Shown in pieces: positions 1-5,704 of a DNA stretch of 6,689 nt. The notes beneath the pieces were generated by a model. It saw nothing but the letters and a program-made list of their open reading frames with translations, was not told where the DNA came from and searched no databases. A program made the translations under genes and the position numbers. Source of the DNA: JAUSIF01 sp964620215 (GTDB taxonomy: Bacteria > Pseudomonadota > Alphaproteobacteria > Rhizobiales > Xanthobacteraceae); assembly GCA_964620215.1 (NCBI GenBank), contig CAZUJE010000147.1, forward strand, positions 1-6,689. The letters are read 5' to 3'. The stretch's first letter is position 1. Each line of letters starts with the position of its first letter.

Positions 1-626
1 TCGTTGCGCGCGCGGGCGACGAGTTGATCGGCGCGCTGCATCAGATCGCCATAATTGCCGCTGGTCAGCGCCTGATAGCGGCCATTGACGATCAAGGCCG
101 GCACGCCGCTGATGCGTGATTCCTGCGTCAGACGCTGGGCCTCAAGTACGCGCGCCTGGACGCCGAACGAATTCCATGTATCGGCAAATTTCTTGCTATC
201 GACGCCTTTCTTTGCCACCCATTCGAACAGGGCACGTTCATCGTCGAGCAGTCGCAGGCGCTCGCGGTGAATGGCGGTAAACACCTCACCGTGCAGTGCC
301 TCAACGAGATTCATCGCCTCCAGCGTGTAATACAGCCGCGCCCTCGATGCCCACCTGCTGTGGAAAATCATCGGCACGCGACGAAAGTTAACATCTTTGG
401 GCAGCACCTTGGCCCAGGGCGTGATGACAGGTTCCAGATCGAAACAGTGCGGGCAGCCGTACCAGAAAAATTCGGTCACCTCGATTTTGCCCTGGTCGGC
501 AACCGCCAGCGGCGGCTCGATGAGGCGGAAATCGCGCCCGGCCTGGAGCTCGCTCGCCTGCACTGCGTTCGTAGCGAGACCAAGACCGAGCGTCAGAGCC
601 AGCAGCAGTCCGCGCCAGCGTTTCAT
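1..626 (-). CDS. dsbA: Thiol:disulfide interchange protein, DsbA family (3' end cut by window)
   Basis: Periplasmic thiol oxidase that introduces disulfide bonds into secreted proteins and is normally re-oxidised by DsbB. The frame runs open for 208 full codons from ATG at 624-626 to the window edge. Residues 1-24 form a signal peptide: basic MKRWR, a Leu/Ala-rich core, and a likely cut after NAVQA. The thioredoxin fold follows, with EFFWYGCPHC giving the redox pair Cys58 and Cys61. The helical insertion spans about residues 90-165, and the cis-proline loop GVPALIVNG has Pro176. Family members are about 210-220 residues, so only a few C-terminal residues should be missing. A good ribosome site (AAGGA, 634-638) lies 7 bases upstream. 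The gene starts 3 bases after the stop of the SPOR-encoding frame, so the two look co-transcribed. The SPOR-dsbA pair resembles betaproteobacterial genomes (from memory), unlike the alphaproteobacterial genes to the right. Family call is firm; taxonomic origin is inferred. Confidence 0.93.
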   Translation of the reverse strand, partial: MKRWRGLLLALTLGLGLATNAVQASELQAGRDFRLIEPPLAVADQGKIEVTEFFWYGCPHCFDLEPVITPWAKVLPKDVNFRRVPMIFHSRWASRARLYYTLEAMNLVEALHGEVFTAIHRERLRLLDDERALFEWVAKKGVDSKKFADTWNSFGVQARVLEAQRLTQESRISGVPALIVNGRYQALTSGNYGDLMQRADQLVARARN

Positions 627-629
627 CGC

Positions 630-1607
630 TTATTCCTTCTGCTTGACCACTGTCGCCTGCACGCCGGCTTGCGCCAGAGATGTGCGGGCGCGGTTCATTT
701 CCTCGGGGCTGTGGAACGGGCCGACGCGCACGCGCTGCATCGTGCCCTTGTCGGCAACCGTAACTTGCTGCACGCTGGCCTCGAGGCCCATCAGCGCCAG
801 CTTGGCCTTCAGATTGTCGGCATCCTGTACTTTCTGGAATGCGCCGGCCTGGAGGAAAAACAGCGCCGCAGATTTGGCTTCGGTCGGCGTTGGCGATGCG
901 GCGCTCGAAGCTGGAGCAGCCGGCGTCACGACTACCGCACCGGGTTCGCTGCCGGGCGTCGCCTGTTGTTTGCCTTCGAGAATGCCGTAAAACTCGAAGC
1001 GCTGTTTTTCGCGCGGCTTGTCACCCGGTTTGCCCGGCAGGGGCGCCGGTTCTGTCGTGGCTTCCGTGGTTTTCTCGTTGGCGATCCGGAACAGGTTCTG
1101 GTTCGGGATCACAATGAGAGTGTCCAGATAGGGAGTCAGCTCGGAAATGCCCGCTTCGGCGGTGCGCATCCGGCGCGTGCCTTCAAAGTGGAACGGCTTG
1201 GTGACGACGCCCACCGTCAAAATTCCCATCTCGCGCGTGATGCGCGCGATGACCGGGGCAGCACCCGTACCGGTGCCGCCGCCCATGCCGGCGGTGATGA
1301 AGGCCATGTGCGCGCCGTTCAGATGGTCGCGGATTTCGTCGATCACTTCCTCGGCGGCGGTGCGGCCCACATCCGGATGCGATCCGGCACCCAGACCTTG
1401 CGTGGACTCCAGCCCCATCTGCACGATGCGCTTGGCCTTGGACGAGGTCAGCGCCTGCGCGTCGGTATTGGCGACGACGAATTCGCAGCCCTGCAACCCG
1501 TCCGAGATCATGTTGTTCACTGCGTTGCCGCCTGCACCGCCGACGCCGAACACGACGATGTGCGGTTTCAGTTCGCGAATGTCCGGCGTCTTCAGATTGA
1601 TCGTCAT
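630..1607 (-). CDS. Chimeric frame: FtsZ N-terminal GTPase domain joined in frame to an FtsN-like SPOR domain protein
   Basis: This 325-residue open frame is built from two unrelated proteins. Residues 1-181 are the nucleotide-binding half of the tubulin-like division GTPase FtsZ: VFGVGGAGGNAVNNM (19-33), the signature GGGTGTG (109-115), VTKPFHFEG (135-143) and IPNQNLFRIANEKTT (167-181). Alphaproteobacterial FtsZ would continue with a FADAF-type helix H7 and the T7 loop that activates GTP hydrolysis in the neighbouring subunit. Here it switches to a Pro-rich linker (182-246) and a SPOR peptidoglycan-binding domain (about 247-325). The FtsZ C-terminal domain and membrane-tether-binding tail are absent, as is the membrane anchor expected at the start of a SPOR protein. 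The start is ATG 1605-1607, with GGAAGGG at 1616-1622. FtsA lies upstream as expected for ftsZ, and dsbA follows after 3 bases. As written the product should not work as FtsZ. It could poison filaments, or be an assembly artefact, which I favour. Confidence 0.85.
   Translation of the reverse strand: MTINLKTPDIRELKPHIVVFGVGGAGGNAVNNMISDGLQGCEFVVANTDAQALTSSKAKRIVQMGLESTQGLGAGSHPDVGRTAAEEVIDEIRDHLNGAHMAFITAGMGGGTGTGAAPVIARITREMGILTVGVVTKPFHFEGTRRMRTAEAGISELTPYLDTLIVIPNQNLFRIANEKTTEATTEPAPLPGKPGDKPREKQRFEFYGILEGKQQATPGSEPGAVVVTPAAPASSAASPTPTEAKSAALFFLQAGAFQKVQDADNLKAKLALMGLEASVQQVTVADKGTMQRVRVGPFHSPEEMNRARTSLAQAGVQATVVKQKE
633..869 (-). other. SPOR domain (residues about 247-325)
   Basis: C-terminal domain of about 79 residues beginning AALFFLQAGAFQ and containing a DADNLKAKLALMGLEA helix, then QRVRVGPFHSPEEMNRAR, then a closing LAQAGVQATVV strand. 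The xLQxGAF...A..L...L and RVRVGPF...A...L pattern is diagnostic of SPOR (sporulation-related repeat) domains. These bind peptidoglycan strands stripped of stem peptides at the septum, in the periplasm. Family assignment is firm; the native protein would carry an N-terminal membrane anchor that is missing here. Confidence 0.9.
634..638 (-). promoter_or_regulatory. Ribosome binding site of dsbA
   Basis: The minus strand reads AAGGA, 7 bases before the ATG at 624-626, and overlaps the last codons of the SPOR frame. It supports the chosen dsbA start, which also gives a complete signal peptide. Confidence 0.7.
870..1064 (-). other. Pro/Ala/Lys-rich linker of the SPOR protein (residues 182-246)
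   Basis: Low-complexity linker. It begins EATTEPAPLPGKPGDKP, passes through a charged FEFY(G)IL(E)GK segment (204-213), then a stretch rich in Ala, Pro, Ser and Thr (about 225-245). A PGKPGDKP then RFxFYxIL pattern is what I remember from the linkers of betaproteobacterial SPOR/FtsN-like proteins, where it sits between a single N-terminal membrane helix and the SPOR domain. No membrane helix precedes it here. Confidence 0.6.
1065..1607 (-). pseudogene. ftsZ: Truncated ftsZ (5' portion, about 181 codons)
   Basis: This is the 5' part of the division ring gene, in its normal place after ftsA. FtsZ is usually at least 320 residues and often longer in alphaproteobacteria, and only the N-terminal domain is present. 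Loops T1 to T6 (the GTP-binding face) are intact, with no missing signature residue visible. Helix H7, the T7 catalytic loop with its NxDxxD aspartates, the C-terminal domain and the conserved tail are all lost at the join. The sequence resembles Hyphomicrobiales FtsZ (recognised from memory, not searched). It is listed as a broken gene because an intact ftsZ is essential in almost all bacteria with this cluster. The rest either lies elsewhere in the true genome or was lost to a misassembly. Confidence 0.75.
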
Positions 1608-1656
1608 GGTCGTTGCCCTTCCAGCGCTCTAGCGCACGTTCCTTATTTCATTCGTC
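1608..1656 (-). promoter_or_regulatory. ftsA-ftsZ intergenic leader with a small palindrome and the ftsZ ribosome site
   Basis: At 49 bases this is the largest gap in the window. It contains an inverted repeat at 1624-1635 (arms GCGCT/AGCGC, two central bases) lying directly 5' of a strong Shine-Dalgarno GGAAGGG at 1616-1622. The Shine-Dalgarno is spaced 8 bases from the ATG at 1605-1607 when counted from its AAGGG core. The palindrome could be a weak hairpin or a protein site. There is no U-tract, so I do not call a terminator. No convincing sigma70 boxes are visible in so short a gap. Confidence 0.45.
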
Positions 1657-2973
1657 TCAGAAGCTTTGCCGAATCCACTCCCCCACTCGCGTGAGGTAGT
1701 TGGTTTCAGCTCCTTTGTGCCGCCGGCGCGGCTCGTAATGTTCGCGTCCGGCGTATTGCGGATAGGCGAGCAGGCCGGCAGACACTGCGAATGCCGGGCC
1801 TTTCGCGGTTTCGGAAAAATTCGTCATGCCGAGCGGGTGGCCGATGCGCGCGGTGGTGTTGAACAGGCGCGCGGCCACTTCGGCGAGGCCGGTAAGCTGC
1901 GAAGCGCCGCCCGTCAGCACGATGCGGCGGCTCGCGGCTGCGAGCATGTTGGCGGCCTTCAGCCGGTCACGGATCATTTCCAGAATTTCATCGATGCGCG
2001 GACGCACCATGCGCACGATCTGCGCGCGGCTCACGGCGTTCGGCGCGTCATGCTCACCGCCGTCAACGGCGGGAACGGTGACCAGCTCGGATTCGTCCGA
2101 CGCTCCCACGAGCGCGCTGGCATGGAGCGTCTTGAGACGTTCAGCCTCGGCGATGCGCGTGGAAAGGCCGCGCGCGAGGTCCATGGTCACGTGGCTTCCA
2201 CCCAGGGCAATTCCATCCACGTGAACGCACTCGCCCTGCGCGAACACGGCGGCGGTGGTGGTGCCCATGCCGAAATCGATCAGCGTCGAGCCGATCTCCA
2301 TTTCGTCGGCGGCGAGTACGGCGAGACCTGCGGCATAAGGAGCGGCGATCAACCCATCGACCGAAAGATGGCAGCGCTCGACGCAGAGAACGAGATTTTT
2401 CAGCGCCGGGAGATCGGCGGTGACCACATGCAGGTCGGCGGAGAGCACATCGCCGAGCATCCCGCGCGGCTCGCGGATGCCGCGCACCTGATCCAGGGCA
2501 AAGCTCACCGGCAAGGAGTGCAAGACCCCGCGCCCATCGCGGACCGAATGAAGGCTCGCCGCATCGAGCACGCGGCTGATGTCGTTTTCCTCGACGGAAG
2601 GCCCAAGCAGGCGCGCGGAAGCGGCGAAGGAGTCACTGCCGAGACGGCCACCAGAAATGGAAAGAACGACCGAGCCGATCTCGACCTTGGCCGACTGTTC
2701 GGCGGTGGCCACCGCGAGACGGATCGCCTCCTCGGCCTTGTTCATGTCCACGATCGCACCGGCCTTCATGCCGCGCGCGCGGGTCTGGCCGAAGCCGATC
2801 AATTCAATCGTATGCGAACGTCCGCGCAAAAGCGTCTCGTCGTCCAGCGGCTTCAGCCGGCCGATCAGGCAGGCGATCTTGCTGGTGCCAATATCGAGCG
2901 CGGCAACCACCGACGTGCGCTTCCTGTCGATGGGTTTCATGCGAGGCGCGAGGCCGAAGGAAAGCGAACTCAT
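1657..2973 (-). CDS. ftsA: Cell division protein FtsA, actin-like FtsZ membrane tether
   Basis: FtsA is an actin/Hsp70-fold ATPase on the inner face of the membrane. It anchors FtsZ filaments and recruits later division proteins. The 438-residue length is normal. Motifs in order: phosphate-1 loop ALDIGTSKIACLIG (25-38); the FtsA-specific 1C domain at about 100-185; phosphate-2 loop STLIDFGMGTTTAAVF (229-244); adenosine loop IVLTGGASQLTG (351-362). The last residues, YLTRVGEWIRQSF, form a short amphipathic helix like the usual membrane-targeting tail, which argues that the C-terminus is complete. The ATG at 2971-2973 overlaps the ftsQ stop as ATGA, and AAGGGAG (2981-2987) sits 7 bases upstream, so the start is well supported. 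A second in-frame Met (residue 12) is possible but lacks this spacing. The gene is followed by the truncated ftsZ frame after 49 bases. Nothing is broken in ftsA itself. Confidence 0.96.
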   Translation of the reverse strand: MSSLSFGLAPRMKPIDRKRTSVVAALDIGTSKIACLIGRLKPLDDETLLRGRSHTIELIGFGQTRARGMKAGAIVDMNKAEEAIRLAVATAEQSAKVEIGSVVLSISGGRLGSDSFAASARLLGPSVEENDISRVLDAASLHSVRDGRGVLHSLPVSFALDQVRGIREPRGMLGDVLSADLHVVTADLPALKNLVLCVERCHLSVDGLIAAPYAAGLAVLAADEMEIGSTLIDFGMGTTTAAVFAQGECVHVDGIALGGSHVTMDLARGLSTRIAEAERLKTLHASALVGASDESELVTVPAVDGGEHDAPNAVSRAQIVRMVRPRIDEILEMIRDRLKAANMLAAASRRIVLTGGASQLTGLAEVAARLFNTTARIGHPLGMTNFSETAKGPAFAVSAGLLAYPQYAGREHYEPRRRHKGAETNYLTRVGEWIRQSF

Positions 2974-3893
2974 GTGTCCGCTCCCTTCTTTTTCGCGGCC
3001 GGACGCAGTTTGGCGCGGGCTTCCGCGGCTTCGTCGGAGAGGGTCACCGAAACGCGGTCCGCCGCGCGCAGGTCAATGACGTTCACATCGCGGGAAAGAA
3101 TTTTCTTTTCGCGGTCGAGCGTCACGAGACGCGCCAGCGCCTGCGAAGGGTCTTCTTCCGGCAGGCGCACGTCGATGCCGTTCTTCAGGCGCAGATTCCA
3201 GCGGCGCTCGGCAATCAGGACGCCCGCGCGGGTTTCGGCCTTGATGGACGGGAAGTGTTCGATCAGCGTGAAGAAGTCGGCCGCGCGCTTGTCGGCGCCC
3301 TTTCCGACCACGAGCGGCAGGCTCATCATCGCCGGATCGACCGAGGGGCCAAGCACCGTGCCGTCTTTCGCGATCAGTTGAATCTGTCCGTCGCGCTGCC
3401 AGCGTGCGAAGGCTTCGCGTTCCTCGATCTCGATTTCGAGACGGTCCGGATAAAGCTTCCGCACCATCGCTTCCTTGATGCGCGGATGACGCTTCAGTTG
3501 CGCGCGCGTGTATTCCGCGTCCACCAGCAACAGCGTGGAGCCGGGCGTCAGGCCGGCCTGGAAGAGAAGATCGTCGTAATCGAGCGCCGTCAGGCCGCGC
3601 GCCTCGATGCGGACGATGTCGAAACCGGCGGCACGCGCGAGCGCGTTGCTCGCTTCATGGATGGCGCTGCCGACTTGCGGCGCATGACCGCCACGCACCG
3701 CGCCATAAGCGCCCGCGCCCAGAATGACGAGAGCCGCCAGCGCGAATTGAATGACTCGAATTTTTCCGTCTGAGTGCCGCGCCATCGCGCGGCGGAGGTG
3801 GAGGGAGAAACGGCCCGGACGCGCGCGATCAGCCGTTTCCCGCGGTTCAACCCGCAGGGTTATCGGTCGAGTGAAGCGTCCTCCACGATCCAT
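2970..3893 (-). CDS. ftsQ: Cell division protein FtsQ (divisome scaffold, POTRA domain)
   Basis: FtsQ is a single-pass inner membrane protein that links early cytoplasmic and late periplasmic division proteins through FtsB and FtsL. With the start at 3893 it has 307 residues: a basic cytoplasmic tail (1-46) beginning MDRGGRFTRP, one membrane helix at about 47-66 (VIQFALAALVILGAGAYGAV), a POTRA domain at about 91-160 containing RHPRIKEAMVRKLYPDRLEI, then the beta domain with VIDLRAADRV near 272-281. The C-terminus is Lys-rich. I chose ATG 3891-3893 because hyphomicrobial FtsQ proteins have long basic N-termini and a weak GGTGA lies just upstream. This start overlaps the end of ddl by 34 bases. 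A later ATG at 3783-3785 (271 residues, still with the helix) has no Shine-Dalgarno. The gene ends in an ATGA overlap with ftsA. Family is certain, the start less so. Confidence 0.9.
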   Translation of the reverse strand: MDRGGRFTRPITLRVEPRETADRARPGRFSLHLRRAMARHSDGKIRVIQFALAALVILGAGAYGAVRGGHAPQVGSAIHEASNALARAAGFDIVRIEARGLTALDYDDLLFQAGLTPGSTLLLVDAEYTRAQLKRHPRIKEAMVRKLYPDRLEIEIEEREAFARWQRDGQIQLIAKDGTVLGPSVDPAMMSLPLVVGKGADKRAADFFTLIEHFPSIKAETRAGVLIAERRWNLRLKNGIDVRLPEEDPSQALARLVTLDREKKILSRDVNVIDLRAADRVSVTLSDEAAEARAKLRPAAKKKGADT

Positions 3894-4780
3894 TTCACCA
3901 GCTCGCCAAACGAACGACCCGCGTGTTCCGCGAGTTCGGGCACCAGTGAGGTCTCGGTCATGCCGGGCTGGGTGTTGACCTCGAGACAGATGAGGTCTCC
4001 CGAGCCGTCCGGGCGGTGGTCGAAACGGAAGTCCGCCCGGGTAACTCCCCGGCAACCAAGCGCCTGATGCGCCTTCAGGGCCAGAATCCGCACCTGTTGG
4101 TAAATATTTGGTTTAATTCTCGCCGGCAGAATGTGGCGGGAGCCACCGGGGGCGTATTTTGCCTCGTAATCGTAGAATTTCGTGGCCGCCTCGATCTCGA
4201 TGACCCCCAAAGCCTCATCCCCCATAACGGCGCAGGTCAGCTCCAGGCCGGGGATATAGCGCTCGGCCAGCAGCACATCCCCATGGGGCCAGTCCGGCCG
4301 GGTCAGTTCCTGTGGCGGGTGCTGGTGCTGCTCGGTCACAATAAACACGCCGACCGACGATCCCTCCGCCACCCGCTTCAGCCCATAAGGCGGCTTCAGC
4401 ACGTGGCCCTTCGCGGCTTCCGCGCGGGTGACCGTACGGCCTTCGGCGACCGGCACGCCCGCCGCCGCCATCGCGACCTTCGCCGCGGGCTTGTCCATCG
4501 CAAGCGCCGACGCGAGTACGCCGGAGTGGGTGTAGGGGATGCGGAGAATTTCGAGGATGCCCTGCATGGTGCCGTCCTCGCCGGGGCGGCCATGCAAAAC
4601 GTTGAACGCCACATCCGGTTTAAGGCGCGCGAGCACCTCTGCGACGTCACGCTGCACGTCCACGCGCGTGACCTTGTAGCCCTGTTTCTCCAGCGCATCG
4701 CCGCAGGCTTTGCCCGAGCGCAGCGAAACTTCCCGCTCCGCCGACCAGCCGCCCATCAGCACCGCGATGTGTTTGGTCAT
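3860..4780 (-). CDS. ddl: D-alanine--D-alanine ligase
   Basis: Cytoplasmic ATP-grasp enzyme that joins two D-alanines, forming the dipeptide that MurF adds to the peptidoglycan stem. The 306-residue length matches DdlB-type enzymes. Visible motifs: MGGWSAEREVSLRSG (9-23) with the substrate-binding Glu16; NVLHGRPGEDGTMQG (60-74); GSSVGV (140-145) in the omega/serine loop; YDYEAKY (203-209), with the Tyr expected for D-Ala rather than D-lactate specificity; RADFRFD (248-254); LEVNTQPGMTETSLVP (266-281) with metal-binding Glu and Asn. The ATG at 4778-4780 overlaps the murB stop as ATGA, and GGAG lies 7 bases upstream. A Met 10 codons earlier would lie inside murB and lacks family similarity. One oddity: around residue 135 the sequence reads YGLKRVAEGSS where family members usually have a VVKPVxEGSS-like segment. 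The gene lies between murB and ftsQ, as in Hyphomicrobiales. Confidence 0.96.
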   Translation of the reverse strand: MTKHIAVLMGGWSAEREVSLRSGKACGDALEKQGYKVTRVDVQRDVAEVLARLKPDVAFNVLHGRPGEDGTMQGILEILRIPYTHSGVLASALAMDKPAAKVAMAAAGVPVAEGRTVTRAEAAKGHVLKPPYGLKRVAEGSSVGVFIVTEQHQHPPQELTRPDWPHGDVLLAERYIPGLELTCAVMGDEALGVIEIEAATKFYDYEAKYAPGGSRHILPARIKPNIYQQVRILALKAHQALGCRGVTRADFRFDHRPDGSGDLICLEVNTQPGMTETSLVPELAEHAGRSFGELVKWIVEDASLDR

Positions 4781-5703
4781 GCTGCCACTCCAAGGCGCAC
4801 AATTTCCCACTCAAGCTGGACGCCTGATTGTTCTTTGACCCGGCGGCGCACTTCCTCGCCGAGCGATTCAATGTCAGCGCCGGTCGCGTTCCCGCGGTTG
4901 ATGAGAAAATTGCAGTGCAGTTCGGAAACCTGCGCATCTCCGACAACAAGACCACGGCAACCTGCGGCGTCGATCATCTGCCATGCCTTGTGGCCCTGCG
5001 GATTCTTGAAGGTGGAGCCGCCGGTGCGGTTCTTGACCGGCTGCGAGGCTTCGCGCTTCTCGGTGATCGATTCCATCTCGGCCTTGATCGCCGCCGGATC
5101 GCCCGGCGTGCCCTGATAGATCGCCTGTGTCGCGATGAAATCCGCGGGCATCCCCGAATGGCGATAGGAGAAATTGAAATCCTTGTTCTTCAGCGTGTGA
5201 ACACTGCCCTTGCGGTCCACCGCGCGGGCTTCGACCAGCGCATCTTTCGTCTCGCGCTGATAGGCGCCCGCATTCATCCGCAACGCGCCGCCGATTGACC
5301 CCGGCACGCCTCGGTAAAAAGCCAATCCCGCAAGCCCTGCCTTCGCCGCTGCTTCGGCAACACGGATGTCTGGAACAGCCGTTCCGGTTTTCAGGAGATT
5401 TCCTTCAATCGAGGTTTCGTTGAAGCCACGGCCAAGGCGGATCACGACGCCTTCAATGCCGCCGTCGCGCACGAGCAAATTGGAGCCGACGCCGACGGCC
5501 GTCACCGGCACTTCGGCGGGCAGCAGCGAGAGAAAATAACAAAGGTCTTCCTCGTCGGCAGGGGAGAACAGCGTCGCAGGGCCGCCCACGCGAAACCATG
5601 TGATGTCAGCCATTTTCTGGCCCGCGATCAGCCGCCCGCGCAACTTCGGCATCAGGCCGGGCAATTCCGCCGCGAGATCGTGCGATTCCACCGCCGCGTT
5701 CAT
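4777..5703 (-). CDS. murB: UDP-N-acetylenolpyruvoylglucosamine reductase
   Basis: FAD enzyme that uses NADPH to reduce the enolpyruvyl group made by MurA, giving UDP-N-acetylmuramic acid in the cytoplasm. The 308-residue length fits the short (type II) MurB. Motifs: TWFRVGGPA (35-43), GVGSNLLVRDGG (71-82) in the FAD-binding domain, YRGVPGSIGGALRMNAGAY (130-148) wrapping the flavin phosphates, FSYRHSG (178-184) with the substrate-contacting Tyr-Arg, GGSTFKNP (228-235) with the proton-donor Ser230, and EQSGVQLEWEIVRLG (291-305) with the conserved acidic Glu300. The FAD-binding core and catalytic Arg, Ser and Glu are all present. The start ATG 5701-5703 lies 1 base after the murC stop, with GAAGGG (5709-5714) 5 bases upstream. 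A much longer frame upstream of this ATG reads backward into murC and has no MurB similarity. Its overlap with ddl implies coupled translation. Confidence 0.97.
   Translation of the reverse strand: MNAAVESHDLAAELPGLMPKLRGRLIAGQKMADITWFRVGGPATLFSPADEEDLCYFLSLLPAEVPVTAVGVGSNLLVRDGGIEGVVIRLGRGFNETSIEGNLLKTGTAVPDIRVAEAAAKAGLAGLAFYRGVPGSIGGALRMNAGAYQRETKDALVEARAVDRKGSVHTLKNKDFNFSYRHSGMPADFIATQAIYQGTPGDPAAIKAEMESITEKREASQPVKNRTGGSTFKNPQGHKAWQMIDAAGCRGLVVGDAQVSELHCNFLINRGNATGADIESLGEEVRRRVKEQSGVQLEWEIVRLGVAA
4788..4791 (-). promoter_or_regulatory. Ribosome binding site of ddl
   Basis: The minus strand reads GGAG, 7 bases before the ATG at 4778-4780 and within the last codons of murB. Together with the ATGA overlap it fixes the ddl start in preference to the upstream in-frame ATG at 4808-4810. 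Confidence 0.65.
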
Positions 5704-5704
5704 G

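Noticed and set aside
1040..1090. Insertion sequence or site-specific recombination scar at the FtsZ-SPOR join
   Set aside because: I see no terminal inverted repeats, target duplication or transposase remnant on either side. The join is clean, which fits a misassembly or simple end-joining better.
630..1607. Frameshift or stop codon separating the FtsZ and SPOR parts
   Set aside because: I checked the codons across the join (residues 178-187). They read continuously, with no stop, so the fusion is genuine at the level of this sequence.
1624..1635. Rho-independent terminator between ftsA and ftsZ
   Set aside because: The stem is only 4-5 bases, there is no T-tract, and it sits just before a translation start within an operon.
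267..1694. Long plus-strand open frame (475 codons) antisense to dsbA, the fusion frame and the end of ftsA
   Set aside because: Its translation is rich in Arg, His and Gly with no recognisable motif. It runs across both halves of the join and is the usual antisense shadow of high-GC coding sequence.
1666..3381. Plus-strand open frame of 571 codons opposite ftsA and ftsQ
   Set aside because: The minus-strand genes have full family motifs over this whole stretch. The plus-strand product is low-complexity, compositionally biased, and has no recognisable domain.
2970..4055. 361-codon version of FtsQ starting deep inside ddl
   Set aside because: The first 54 codons would overlap ddl heavily. 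They encode a Pro/Arg/Gly-rich segment typical of out-of-frame reading of another gene.
4016..5116. Plus-strand open frame of 366 codons opposite ddl and murB
   Set aside because: Same reason: an antisense shadow of two well-supported enzymes, with no motif of its own.
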